The notes under the pieces: generated by a model
Seen by the model: only the letters and a program-made list of their open reading frames with translations
Database searches by the model: none
What the model was told of the DNA's origin: nothing
Shown here: positions 16,234 through 24,584 of the stretch, in pieces
How the letters are laid out: each line of letters starts with the position of its first letter
Position numbering within the stretch: position 1 is the first letter of the stretch
Program-made: the position numbers and the translations under genes
DNA from: Chloroflexota bacterium
GTDB lineage: Bacteria > Chloroflexota > Dehalococcoidia > UBA6926
Length of the DNA: 33,217 nt
Assembly (NCBI GenBank): GCA_026713485.1
Contig: JAPOOK010000067.1
Span: 1-33,217, forward strand
Reading direction: 5' to 3'

Positions 16234-18449
16234 ACACTGCCTCCCTTCTGTTGCTGAACGGCGATCCGGCTTCGGCCTGGCCGCCACTCGATAACGTCTG
16301 TCTCTTCCTCTGTAGCCTCAATACGGACGGGAAACCGGCCTCCCCGTGCCAGCAGAAGTCCGTCACCGCGAGGGCACGAGATCAGCCAATGCTGCAGGTC
16401 CTCGGGGAGGTCGAACGCGTCACCGACCGTGCGGATCGCCGCCGCGTCCTGCTGTAGCAGGAGCTTGAACGCTGCGTTCTGGAGCAACGCCCGACCGGAA
16501 TGGCCGGTGATGGCGCGGGACGTGTCCTCGGACAACAGATCCTGCACGTCCTGTGTGATGAACTGCAGACCAAGCCGGTGCTTGCGGGCCCGCTTGGCCA
16601 TGCTCACCATGAACGCCGCGCCCTCCGGGTGCTGCATGATCGACCACACTTCGTCCACGACCAGGAGGCGCGGCTTGGGATTCTGCGCCGCCGCCGTCCA
16701 CACGGTTTCCGTGCAGACCATCGCGGCGGCGGGGCGCATCTCTGGTTCCAACAAGCGCAGATCGAAGACCGTGACGGGAGCCTCATTGGTTAGGAGGTCG
16801 TCGCCCTCGTCCGTGAGGAGATGCCGGAGACTGCCCGTCGCGAACGGCCTGAGCAACTTGTCCAGAACGCCGTCGCCGTGCTCCTTCAGGTGTTCGTAGA
16901 AGTCCCCGAAACCCGTGCGTTCACGAGGCTCCATGTAGTAGGCAGCGAGGGCGTGATCGAGCGCCGCTCGCCTCTCCGCGCCCAGTGGCTCACCGATCAT
17001 GACCTCGATGAGTCGCCTCAGGCTGCCGATGCGGAGGAGCAGCTCCTCGCTGTCGGAGCGGTCGATGACAAAGGGGTTCATTCCCTGCCCCGGCACTCCG
17101 GGCGACAGGACGCGTCCACCCGCGGCGCGCGCCATATCCGCGTATTCACCCTCTGGATCGATTACATAGGCCGTCACCCCACGGCAGATCGCGCGTAGGA
17201 CGCCGAGCTTCGTGGCGAACGACTTGCCGCTGCCGGAACGGGCGAGGACGGCGGTATTCGCGTTGAGATGCGTACCGTCGAACGGGTCGTAGACGATTGG
17301 CGACGACGAGCGGAGGTCTAGACCATACAGGGTGCCGCTGCGGGTATCGAGGTCCGGCGGGGAGAACGGGAAGAGCCGCGCCAACGATGATGTGTCCAGA
17401 GTTCGCCAGGTTCCGATGGCATTGAGTCCGATTGGCAGTGCTGAGACCAACCCCTCGCGTTGCCGGTAGGAGAGAGTATCGAGCTTGCCCAGGGTGGAAG
17501 CGAAATGGGCCCGAACGCCCTGTGTCATCTCCTTGAGCTCGGCGGCGTCATGGGCGTGGAGCGTGATTGAGAGCGAGGAATGGAAGAGCCGCTCCCTTCC
17601 TCGCTGCACGTCGTCGCGGAGGCGGCGCACGTCCTCAAGCGCGATCTCGGCCTCAGGCGACATGGTCTTGCCGCGCCTGATCGACAGCGACTGCGCCGAC
17701 TCGAATCTCACCTTCTGCCATTCGAGCGTGCGGGACGCCTGGTCGGCGGGAATCGGGCCGAGATGGATTGACACGTCCATCCGCGTCCCGGACGCCATCA
17801 GCGCCTGCAAGAATCCCGGGATCAGCGCCCGCGGCCACTTGCCCAGGTGCAGCGACCTGGCAAGCGTGTCACCTAGGCGAATCTCCCTCTGCCGGATCTC
17901 GACCTCTAGGAACGCATCGTCGGCAATCTCTCTCGGCGAGCCCCCGGCCGCCGACGCGACGATCAGCATCCTCAGCTGGCGGCCCCTAATGGGATTGACG
18001 GCCAATCCGGCGCGGACCATCAGGCCGCGCAGGTCGTCGATGCGGTCGAATTCGCAGACGGCATAGAAACGCCGGTCGACCACGCCTTCCCGGTCCTCAA
18101 GGTCGGAGAGCAGCCCACGTAGGGAGTCTGCGGCGACCGTCGTCTGGGGCGGCAGGTTGTCGGGCTGCTCGTCCATTAATTGAGCTCGCAGGCGGCTCAA
18201 CTCCGGCGAGTGTTGCCGAATCAGCAACTGCACCGGAAAGTCCATCGCGTTGAGCGCGCCGGTGAAGGAGCCCAGTTTCGCCTCGTCCAACTCCAGCCCA
18301 AGCGCTTCGAGCACTCCGAGCTTCACGCCGTCGATGCGGACCGGCCCGTCATCGTCGACGTGGGAGAGCATGAAGAATCTTGCCAGCGGGCTGGCCTCGG
18401 ACTCGGGTGTCGAATCAGGCGTTTTCGGTCTTTTTAAGAAACTCTTCAA
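16230..18449 (-). CDS. virB4: VirB4/TraC-like T4SS ATPase
   Basis: A 739-residue protein. The start is set at TTG 18449 because AAGGAG lies exactly 7 bases before it. A GTG six codons upstream would place this ribosome-binding site inside the gene. The N-terminal half is the VirB4 domain. The C-terminal half carries Walker A ARSGSGKSF near residue 406 and Walker B LLVVDEVWSIM near 598, followed by QFITQDVQDLL. VirB4 energises pilin extraction and substrate passage at the inner face of the membrane. It overlaps the coupling ATPase downstream by 4 bases. Confidence 0.9.
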   Translation of the reverse strand: MKSFLKRPKTPDSTPESEASPLARFFMLSHVDDDGPVRIDGVKLGVLEALGLELDEAKLGSFTGALNAMDFPVQLLIRQHSPELSRLRAQLMDEQPDNLPPQTTVAADSLRGLLSDLEDREGVVDRRFYAVCEFDRIDDLRGLMVRAGLAVNPIRGRQLRMLIVASAAGGSPREIADDAFLEVEIRQREIRLGDTLARSLHLGKWPRALIPGFLQALMASGTRMDVSIHLGPIPADQASRTLEWQKVRFESAQSLSIRRGKTMSPEAEIALEDVRRLRDDVQRGRERLFHSSLSITLHAHDAAELKEMTQGVRAHFASTLGKLDTLSYRQREGLVSALPIGLNAIGTWRTLDTSSLARLFPFSPPDLDTRSGTLYGLDLRSSSPIVYDPFDGTHLNANTAVLARSGSGKSFATKLGVLRAICRGVTAYVIDPEGEYADMARAAGGRVLSPGVPGQGMNPFVIDRSDSEELLLRIGSLRRLIEVMIGEPLGAERRAALDHALAAYYMEPRERTGFGDFYEHLKEHGDGVLDKLLRPFATGSLRHLLTDEGDDLLTNEAPVTVFDLRLLEPEMRPAAAMVCTETVWTAAAQNPKPRLLVVDEVWSIMQHPEGAAFMVSMAKRARKHRLGLQFITQDVQDLLSEDTSRAITGHSGRALLQNAAFKLLLQQDAAAIRTVGDAFDLPEDLQHWLISCPRGDGLLLARGGRFPVRIEATEEETDVIEWRPGRSRIAVQQQKGGSV

Positions 18450-18470
18450 GTCGGTTCTCCTTAACACATG

Positions 18471-18782
18471 TCATGGGATGGGGACGATGCCGGTGATGAG
18501 GACGCGGCTAACGATCTTGGCCGAGAGAACTAGCACCAGTCCTCCGAGGGCGAGGAAGACGGCGGCTCGCGCCCTGCCAGCCTCCCTGTCGTCCGCGCCT
18601 TCCGCCATCAGGACGAATCCCGCCCAGACGATGGCGAAGACGGCCAGACCCGCCGCCGCGTAGACCATACCCGTCAGCACCTCGTCGAATGCCGCGAGCA
18701 TCGCCTGCTGTTCCGGCGTCATCGCTCCCAGCGACAGCGCTGCTGCGACGACGATCAGCCCCAATACGATGGAACGCCTCAC
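18471..18782 (-). CDS. VirB2/TrbC-like small membrane protein (pilin candidate)
   Basis: A 103-residue protein. The GTG at 18782 overlaps the upstream stop as GTGA, as elsewhere in this operon. An ATG five codons earlier is an alternative. Residues 1-20 look like a signal peptide (RRSIVLGLIVVAAALSLGAM). Two further hydrophobic helices lie near 36-60 and 72-98, with a short charged loop (EGADDREAGRAR) between them. This is the VirB2/TrbC pilin layout. Its position directly before virB4 is also typical. Confidence 0.68.
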   Translation of the reverse strand: MRRSIVLGLIVVAAALSLGAMTPEQQAMLAAFDEVLTGMVYAAAGLAVFAIVWAGFVLMAEGADDREAGRARAAVFLALGGLVLVLSAKIVSRVLITGIVPIP

Positions 18783-20317
18783 CAGGGCCAGTCCCATCCA
18801 AGCCTGTCAAAGAGGTCCTCAACGACGCCGCTGTCCGCGGGAACCTGTTCTGCAGCCTCCGGCGTCGGCTCAGGTTCCGGAACTTCAAGCACGGCATACA
18901 GCGCGTCCGCCCACAGAAGCGATTCCAATACGATGGTCTCGTCTCGCCAGCGCATCACCGGCTCCCGCTCCACGATCGCAGCCGTGACGTAGGGCTCGTG
19001 GGTCACAGGAACCCTCGTAGTCGTGTCGATCACCGTTGACGGTACGGAAAGATACGCCGATATCCTGTGGCTCTCCTCCGTCCCGTCCGTGCAGATCCCC
19101 GTCACGGTCTCGCGGACCATCCTGCTGATACCCGGACGCAGCACCGAGACGACGTGCGCCTGTTGCACCGTGCGTTCGGGTACGGTACGCATCTCGACCA
19201 GCGGCGGCATGGGAATGCGCAGCGAGCCGCGCAGGCCCAGGTCGATCGAAACGGGATTGATCCCTTCCGCGGGGTCGGCGGAAAGACTGAAGGTTGTCAC
19301 TCCGTCCGCAACAAGCGGCACGTTGGTTTCTTGACCGGCGAGTCGCACAGTGACCTTACCGCTGACGCGGGCGACGTCGGCTTCTTTCACCGTCCTGACC
19401 TCGACGGTCTCCTTCCCCGAGACGGTCTCGATTTCGAGAATCTCCATGACCGCCTTCGCGCAGTCTGTCGCAACGGTGCCGCTCACCGCGCTGCGCGACA
19501 ACGACAGGGACGTGACCTCGGCATCGCAGAGTTCGCCGTCCGCGAACGGCAGAGGATGCGGAAGCTGGTCGGAATTCAGGCTGAACGCGCCCGCCTGCCC
19601 CAGCGAATCGACCCACGAGAAGGTAAACGATGGCCTGTTCCCGTCGAGCGGCATGTCGAACGACGCAGTCTCGCCCTCATCGACGGATGTCGCGTCCGCA
19701 AAGCGAAGGGTATCGCCACTGTCTCCGCCGTATGCCCGGGCGCGGAGGCTGATGTCCGTCGCAGCACGAACCGTGGCGTTCAGTCGCCCTCCGGTAACGT
19801 TGATCTCCTCGACGTAGACACGCCTGCCGAGGACCGGCGGCGGCAGCTCGAGGTCAACCTCTGAGATGTGGTAGCCGCCTTCGTCGCCCTCGCCCTGCGC
19901 CAGCACCGCCTGCGGAATGACGGCGGCGACGGCCAGAACGACTATCGTCCCCACGTTCACCCACCGGCGGCGGCCGAAGTTGATCCGGCCGGACTGCTTG
20001 TCCTTCTTCGACCGCTTGGAACCTTTACCCTTGCCCCGGCTCGAGGAGTTGTGATTGCGGCCTGTGCCGTCGCCGTTCCGGCGGTCGCGCCTGTTGCACA
20101 GACGCCGCAACCGACGACGGCCCTTCTCCCACATCTTGTCCATCAACCCGGGTTCGGCCTCGACGGCCATCACCGGCGCTGGCTGCAGGAGGTCTCCGGC
20201 CTCACCCTCGAAACGGCGTGGCCCCAACCAGTACTTCAGCAAGTCGGCAACGACCAGCGGCAAGCGTCGCCCGCCGATCTGCCCCACCGCGGCTGCGGCG
20301 CCAATCACTCCAATCAC
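18779..20317 (-). CDS. T4SS membrane-anchored ectodomain protein (PrgI C-terminal half attached)
   Basis: A 512-codon frame usable from a GTG at 20317. Its first 45 residues (VIGAAAAVGQIGGRRLPLV, LLKYWLGPRRF) are clearly the second half of a PrgI domain whose first half lies in another frame just upstream. One base too many within 20321-20324 separates them. After PrgI comes a strongly basic linker (KGKGSKRSKKDKQSG), one membrane segment near residues 118-140, then about 360 residues of Ser/Thr/Val-rich, beta-like sequence outside the membrane, ending in a Glu/Pro-rich tail. The ectodomain is not recognised and could be a cell-wall or mating-pair component of a monoderm T4SS. Its real N-terminus depends on how the frameshift is resolved. 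Confidence 0.7.
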   Translation of the reverse strand: MIGVIGAAAAVGQIGGRRLPLVVADLLKYWLGPRRFEGEAGDLLQPAPVMAVEAEPGLMDKMWEKGRRRLRRLCNRRDRRNGDGTGRNHNSSSRGKGKGSKRSKKDKQSGRINFGRRRWVNVGTIVVLAVAAVIPQAVLAQGEGDEGGYHISEVDLELPPPVLGRRVYVEEINVTGGRLNATVRAATDISLRARAYGGDSGDTLRFADATSVDEGETASFDMPLDGNRPSFTFSWVDSLGQAGAFSLNSDQLPHPLPFADGELCDAEVTSLSLSRSAVSGTVATDCAKAVMEILEIETVSGKETVEVRTVKEADVARVSGKVTVRLAGQETNVPLVADGVTTFSLSADPAEGINPVSIDLGLRGSLRIPMPPLVEMRTVPERTVQQAHVVSVLRPGISRMVRETVTGICTDGTEESHRISAYLSVPSTVIDTTTRVPVTHEPYVTAAIVEREPVMRWRDETIVLESLLWADALYAVLEVPEPEPTPEAAEQVPADSGVVEDLFDRLGWDWPW

Positions 20318-20474
20318 GACGGCCTATCCGTAGACCCGTGGGGCCGGGCGTGTAGTTGAAGGCCCCGTAGCCCACGGCAGCCACCGCGATCAGCGATACC
20401 ACCTGCGGGAAGGTCAGCCACAATAACACCCTGTCCTCGGTCTGCACGTGTGTCGGTACCTCGTGTTCTCTCAT
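20202..20474 (-). CDS. prgI: PrgI family protein, N-terminal half (frameshifted)
   Basis: Starts MREHEVPTHVQTEDRVLLWLT, the classic PrgI opening, followed by the first membrane helix (VVSLIAVAAVGYGAF) and PGPTGLRI. A GGAGA Shine-Dalgarno precedes the ATG. After residue 52 or so the reading becomes Arg/Trp-rich and unlike the family, while the continuation AVVIGVIGAAAAVGQIG is found in the other frame. PrgI is a small inner-membrane T4SS protein that is usually encoded just before virB4. It may be a sequencing error, a true disruption, or a regulated frameshift that yields a PrgI-ectodomain fusion. Confidence 0.75.
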   Translation of the reverse strand: MREHEVPTHVQTEDRVLLWLTFPQVVSLIAVAAVGYGAFNYTPGPTGLRIGRRDWSDWRRSRGGADRRATLAAGRCRLAEVLVGATPFRG

Positions 20475-20497
20475 GGATGTCTCCTCTCTGTGGCGGG

Positions 20498-20791
20498 CTA
20501 TCCGCCACTCGGGGTAGGCGTGGGGGTGGCAGGATCCGGCACGGTGATGTCGACGGCCGGGTCGACGACGGCGTTCATCACCACGTCGACGATGCCGAAG
20601 GCCACCATTGCCAAGACGATGCCCGCGACGGCGGTCATCATCGCGCTCTTGCCCTTCTCCATCTGGTTAGGAGAGCCGCTCGCCGTCAGGTACTGGTACG
20701 CGCCGAAGATGAAATACGCCACACCCACCACGCCGACCAGGCCGAGCATGATGCCGACCAGATTCGAGATCGTCTGCGTCAACTGTTCCAT
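20498..20791 (-). CDS. T4SS pilin-like protein
   Basis: A 97-residue protein. The ATG at 20791 (MEQLTQTISNL) has GGAGG at the right distance, and the 17 residues encoded further upstream are not family-like. Two hydrophobic helices lie near residues 9-35 and 47-72, separated by the loop LTASGSPNQMEKGK. That loop and layout are typical of the small T4SS pilin family of Gram-positive and candidate-phylum systems. The C-terminus is a Pro/Thr-rich tail (VPDPATPTPTPSGG). It lies 23 bases before PrgI. Confidence 0.8.
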   Translation of the reverse strand: MEQLTQTISNLVGIMLGLVGVVGVAYFIFGAYQYLTASGSPNQMEKGKSAMMTAVAGIVLAMVAFGIVDVVMNAVVDPAVDITVPDPATPTPTPSGG

Positions 20792-20905
20792 TGCTGTCCT
20801 CCATGTTCCTTGTGCCCTTTTTTGTGTCATTGCTTGCGTCATCTGCCCACGTCGCCACCTCCTCGGACTTGCAGGATTGGAATGCTTCGTTCCATTGGTT
20901 GTTGG

Positions 20906-21868
20906 CTACTCATCGGCGCTTCTGAACGTCCCACCCTCGATGGACGACGCCCCGCTCGCCGCCGAACGGATGCTGCTGCCGAGGGCCGCAACCCCTCCTC
21001 CGGCAATCGCCGCTCCCGCCGCGATGCCTACCGGGCCTCCCGCGCTGCCGGCGATGAGGCCGATGGCGCGGCTGGATCGCATGATGGAACTCGGCAACGA
21101 CATCCCGAAGTAGAGGGTTCGGAGCCACGCGTCGAACGTCCCGCCGTTGCCCAGCAGCGACGGCACCCGGCCGGCCATGTAGATGAAGGCCATCGACAGC
21201 AGCAGTTTCCAGATCAGGTCCTGCACCGCCTCGAAGGCCGCTATTGCCGCTAATTCGTTGAGGAATCCGAATCCCAGCGCGATGGCGATGAGCTGCACGG
21301 CCTGCTGGAAGACGGTCAGCATGAAGTTTCTGAGCCACTGCCTCCCCCACCCCGCCGTGTGCGGCAGGATCCACAGCCCCAGTGCGATGGGGGCAAGGGC
21401 CAGCAGGATGTCGATCAGGGCGATGCGCAGAATCATCTGCACGAGGACATACAGAACAAAGAAGGCGTAGATCAGATAGAGCACGGCCATCAGCAGCCCC
21501 ATGCCGACGCTGCCCGCATCGACCGCTCGCAACAGCGTGTCCAGGGCGGAACGCACGAAGTCCCCCGCCGTGATTCCCATCTCCGTTGCGATGAAGCCGG
21601 AGACCGCGTCGGCAACGTCGATCACGAGGGCGCACCACCAGAGCGAACTCGCGGCGCCCACCAGCCCGAGCACGAGGCGCGGAACCATCTCCCGCCAACC
21701 GGCCCGTCCGCCGCCGACGTGCTCCTGCACGATCAGCGTCAGCCCAATCCAGCCGAGGATGACCACCAGCGCCCCGGACGTGACGGCCCAAACGACGCGC
21801 CACGCCTGTCCGACAAGCGGGTGGAGGTAGGTCAGCTCCGGCGGAGTGCCGGTCAGGATGTCACTCAT
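20906..21868 (-). CDS. VirB6/TrbL-like polytopic conjugation protein
   Basis: A 320-residue protein with six or more hydrophobic helices between residues 25 and 245, including a long central pair (GLLMAVLYLIYAFFVLYVLVQ and LIDILLALAPIALGLWILP). The C-terminal 60 residues are small-residue rich (GGPVGIAAGAAIAGGGVAALG). This matches the VirB6/TrbL group that forms the inner-membrane part of the T4SS channel. It lies between the anchored surface protein (14 bases away) and the pilin-like gene, on the same strand. Confidence 0.8.
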   Translation of the reverse strand: MSDILTGTPPELTYLHPLVGQAWRVVWAVTSGALVVILGWIGLTLIVQEHVGGGRAGWREMVPRLVLGLVGAASSLWWCALVIDVADAVSGFIATEMGITAGDFVRSALDTLLRAVDAGSVGMGLLMAVLYLIYAFFVLYVLVQMILRIALIDILLALAPIALGLWILPHTAGWGRQWLRNFMLTVFQQAVQLIAIALGFGFLNELAAIAAFEAVQDLIWKLLLSMAFIYMAGRVPSLLGNGGTFDAWLRTLYFGMSLPSSIMRSSRAIGLIAGSAGGPVGIAAGAAIAGGGVAALGSSIRSAASGASSIEGGTFRSADE

Positions 21869-21881
21869 ACAGTGCTGACTC

Positions 21882-22511
21882 CTACCGGCACTCCGCCGCG
21901 TCCACGCCCGTCGCCCTCTCGACGACGCCGCAGAGCGCGCCGTGAACGCCCCCGATGATCCACCGCGCCACAGCCCTCGCCCACCGGTCCGGGCTCAGCG
22001 CGCCGATCACGCGGTCCCAGAGCGAGTCGGATTCATACACGGGGATGACGGCGTGGAAGGTGTAGACCTCCGCGCCGATCGCTTGTCGCGTAATCAAAGC
22101 AATCACATAGGGTTTATCGGGGTCGATTTCCGGCTGTTCAGCGAGGACCGGGTACTCGAACGTGTACTCCCAGCCATCGCGGTGCCGACGTTCCCCTCTG
22201 CGCACCTGGTACACCGCGCTGAGCCAATCCCCCGTATCGGCGTCGCGGATGCCGTAATGCAGCAGCGGGACTTGTCGGTCGAAGACGGGGCGCGACGTGA
22301 AACTGCCGTCATCGTCACGCTCCACGATCTCGTCGGGATCACTCACCAACTCGGTCGCGCCGGGCGGGGCCTGGGCGGCTGCCGGTGCTGTAGCCCAGAA
22401 GATCACGAGGGCGTTGGCGAGACAGCCAATCAACAGCAGGCCGGCCAGTGCTACCCAGCGGATGTACCCGAAATCTCCCAGAGTCTCTCTGGTCGCGTCT
22501 CGTTGCTTCAC
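21882..22511 (-). CDS. Membrane-anchored protein of the T4SS operon, function unknown
   Basis: A 209-residue protein starting at GTG 22511, chosen for the AGGAGG 5 bases upstream. After a short charged start, one membrane segment lies at about residues 17-42 (VALAGLLLIGCLANALVIFWA), with a lipobox-like LIGC inside it. The rest is a soluble domain with YQVRRGERRHRDGWEYTFEYPVL and a final amphipathic segment with two Cys (LCGVVERATGVDAAECR). I do not recognise the family. As first gene of the operon it may be an accessory surface protein of the mating channel. Confidence 0.68.
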   Translation of the reverse strand: MKQRDATRETLGDFGYIRWVALAGLLLIGCLANALVIFWATAPAAAQAPPGATELVSDPDEIVERDDDGSFTSRPVFDRQVPLLHYGIRDADTGDWLSAVYQVRRGERRHRDGWEYTFEYPVLAEQPEIDPDKPYVIALITRQAIGAEVYTFHAVIPVYESDSLWDRVIGALSPDRWARAVARWIIGGVHGALCGVVERATGVDAAECR

Positions 22512-22910
22512 ATGTGCCTCCTCGCCACGAGTACTTGATGCATGAGACAAGTGTTCGTATTTCGACCGGTGGGGAACAGGACTCGTAGAGGGTGCTTTCC
22601 TCAGCACTCCTTTTGACGCCTGTCACCCAGGAGCGGCGTCGGGCAGCGTGGGGGGTGTACAGGGATTAGCCCTGTGAAAAGAGGGGATCGGACGGGGTGT
22701 TTAGCGCGTGTCGATGCGGTGGAGAGACGATTGAAGGCGGATTTCTGTAAGCACTTTGGATTCGGTCGCCAGTGGACGCACCTGAACAAAAGCCCCTATC
22801 TGTGGAGACATTTTTGTTGGGCGTGAATCGACGGGGTGGTACATCGGCGCTATCTGCATTCGACACTTTTGTGCCAGTGCCACCTCGTCAGGAAATGGAG
22901 GGCAGATTTG
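22512..22910. promoter_or_regulatory. Divergent intergenic region with a palindrome
   Basis: About 400 bases between the T4SS operon and the next plus-strand gene. It should contain both promoters, though I cannot place them with confidence. The perfect dyad ACAGGG-ATTAG-CCCTGT at 22659-22675 is a candidate operator, or a small hairpin. No gene was seen. Confidence 0.45.
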
Positions 22911-23813
22911 ATGACGGAACAAATTGTTGAGAATCCGCAGGACGTGAGGCTGCTGGCCGTGCTGGCCGAAGCGGTGCAGACGAGGGGAGAAAGGTCGACC
23001 GCGAGCTGGCTGGGAGTAGATCGGCGAACCATGCTGGCATGCCTGGCCAATGGCGAGCTGACGCCGAGGGTTCGAACGGCTCTCGAGAATCGGGTACGCA
23101 AGGAAATCAACGAGGAGATTTCCGGCATACGCGAGGGTTTGGAGGTGCAGGGAATAAGGACCAACGAGCTGGCAACGAAGATCGACAGCCTCGGCACGGA
23201 CTTCGAACGCTTGGAGACGATGATCAAGGCCGTGCGGCAGGAATCCGCCAAGGAACTTCGGACTTTGGGGCAGCGTGTGGAGCGGCTTGAGAAGGGACGC
23301 GATTCCGGGGGCGGCGCGGGTGCGGAGAAAAGTGCAGCGGGGACAGGCGGGAGGTTGTCCAGTGACGGGAAGGAGCGATCGAGGAATCCCCTGCTTGTTG
23401 GGCGAGATAGCTTGAAAATTGAGGCACCGGATCAACCGACACGGCCATGGTTTCCACCCAGGGATCACGACGAGATCGTGACGGTCGAGCCGGCGCCGGA
23501 CGACTCCTATGTTTACGGCAAGGCATGGCCACTGGTCAGGGAGTGGCGGATGTTGCAGCGGAATCACCCCTTGCAAGGCAGGACGCTTTTGTGGATGCAA
23601 CGGCAGGAGCGCCTGCTGGTGGTTGAGATGGCACTGCTGCATGAGCACAAGTTGACTCTCGCCCCTGAGACCCAGCCCATCGACGCATTGTGGCGTGCCC
23701 ACATCATGAACTGGCACAGGAGCGATCTGCACGACGTCAGGCGGAGAATCTGTCGCCGCAAGGCGTTTCGGTGGGTGCGGCGGTTGGGGACGTTTGGACT
23801 GTGGTGGGGCTGA
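22911..23813 (+). CDS. Helix-turn-helix and coiled-coil protein, function unknown
   Basis: A 300-residue protein. The ATG at 22911 (MTEQIVENPQDV) has GGAGGG upstream. Residues 12-60 resemble a small DNA-binding module (ASWLGVDRRTMLACLANGEL). Residues 62-130 form a coiled coil (RKEINEEISGIREGL, LGQRVERLEKG). A Gly/Ser-rich linker follows, then a C-terminal domain with conserved-looking Trp/Arg/His residues (WPLVREWRMLQ, LWRAHIMNWHRSDLHDVR). It is divergent from the T4SS operon. It could regulate transfer or act at the nearby repeat region as a partition or replication protein; neither is proven. A 343-codon antisense frame over it is rejected. Confidence 0.68.
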   Translation: MTEQIVENPQDVRLLAVLAEAVQTRGERSTASWLGVDRRTMLACLANGELTPRVRTALENRVRKEINEEISGIREGLEVQGIRTNELATKIDSLGTDFERLETMIKAVRQESAKELRTLGQRVERLEKGRDSGGGAGAEKSAAGTGGRLSSDGKERSRNPLLVGRDSLKIEAPDQPTRPWFPPRDHDEIVTVEPAPDDSYVYGKAWPLVREWRMLQRNHPLQGRTLLWMQRQERLLVVEMALLHEHKLTLAPETQPIDALWRAHIMNWHRSDLHDVRRRICRRKAFRWVRRLGTFGLWWG

Positions 23814-24078
23814 GGTTGGGCCTTAGCGGAGCATCTGCTCGCCGGAGGCCGCCCCTTCCTGTTAACACTTGTTGCTGCCGTGTTCATCAAAAGTGAGTGA
23901 TCCGGGCGGCGGCGGCCGAATGGGGCCAAAATCCTCTTGCCACGGGGGCGTCTGCCGATAAGAATGGCAGAGTTGTTTGGCTTTCCAGTGTTTCCCAGCC
24001 CGAGAAACCTGGTGGGTTGTCCCAGATGGCCCAGATCGCAGCGACGGGATCGAGACCTTTCTCCCCGAGCGGTCACAA

Positions 24079-24110
24079 CGGGACATTCGCTCTCCGAGGC
24101 GAGGGATGGA
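24079..24110 (+). repeat. 32-base hairpin repeat, copy 1
   Basis: Begins CGGGACATTCGCTC and agrees with the second copy at 26 of 32 positions. It can fold as TCG-CTC, loop TCC, GAG-(bulged G)-CGA. Confidence 0.6.
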
Positions 24111-24151
24111 ACAGAGCTAGGGACGTAGTCCGCGCCATTCCATCTCGAACA

Positions 24152-24183
24152 CGGGACAATCGCTCCCCGGGGCGAGAGGCGGA
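24152..24183 (+). repeat. 32-base hairpin repeat, copy 2
   Basis: Begins CGGGACAATCGCTC, 73 bases after copy 1 in the same orientation. The differences keep the same stem, with one pair becoming G-T. It is preceded by CTCGAACA, which recurs with CGGGAC at 24217. Confidence 0.6.
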
Positions 24184-24584
24184 TCACGACTGGGAGTTTT
24201 CTCTCAGGTGAGCCACCTCGAACAGCGGGACTTGACGGACGGGTTGCCGAGTGCGGCCTGATCTCTCTTGCATTGGCCGGAACGCCACTTGCGCTTCGGC
24301 TGATTCGACTTGCCCGCGAGAGCCACGTGAATCGTAGCTAGGCGGGTCTCTCACACATTGCCGGTCTGCGGCAGAAGCCGGGGCCGGCGTTTCCATTTCG
24401 GGCGGCAGTGACGGCGGTTTCCCTCTGGGGACATCTCGTCGGCTGCGTCCCATGAATTCTCTTTCAACTCGCGTGACGGTTCGGCATCCGGCCGTCGGCG
24501 AGCTATGCCCATTTCCCCTTTCGACAGCACATGGCTCGCGCCCCGGATGCCGGCGTGGGCCGCAACGCATGCAAGGAGGCGCAC

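Larger units (their letters stand above)
23814..24584. other. 770-base non-coding region, candidate origin or oriT
   Basis: No gene with protein-like composition is visible on either strand. The stretch contains a hairpin TCTGCC-N9-GGCAGA (23951-23971), two copies of a 32-base hairpin repeat, and a third partial copy CTCGAACA(G)CGGGAC at 24217-24231, whose counterpart is at 24144-24157. It lies between a putative DNA-binding gene and the replication/recombination block. Position and repeats fit a replication origin, transfer origin or partition site. Confidence 0.45.

Noticed and set aside
22701-23732. 343-codon minus-strand open frame, longer than the plus-strand gene it covers
   Set aside because: Composition is Pro/Gln/His/Leu rich without domains, whereas the plus strand gives a coiled coil, a good ribosome-binding site and protein-like sequence.
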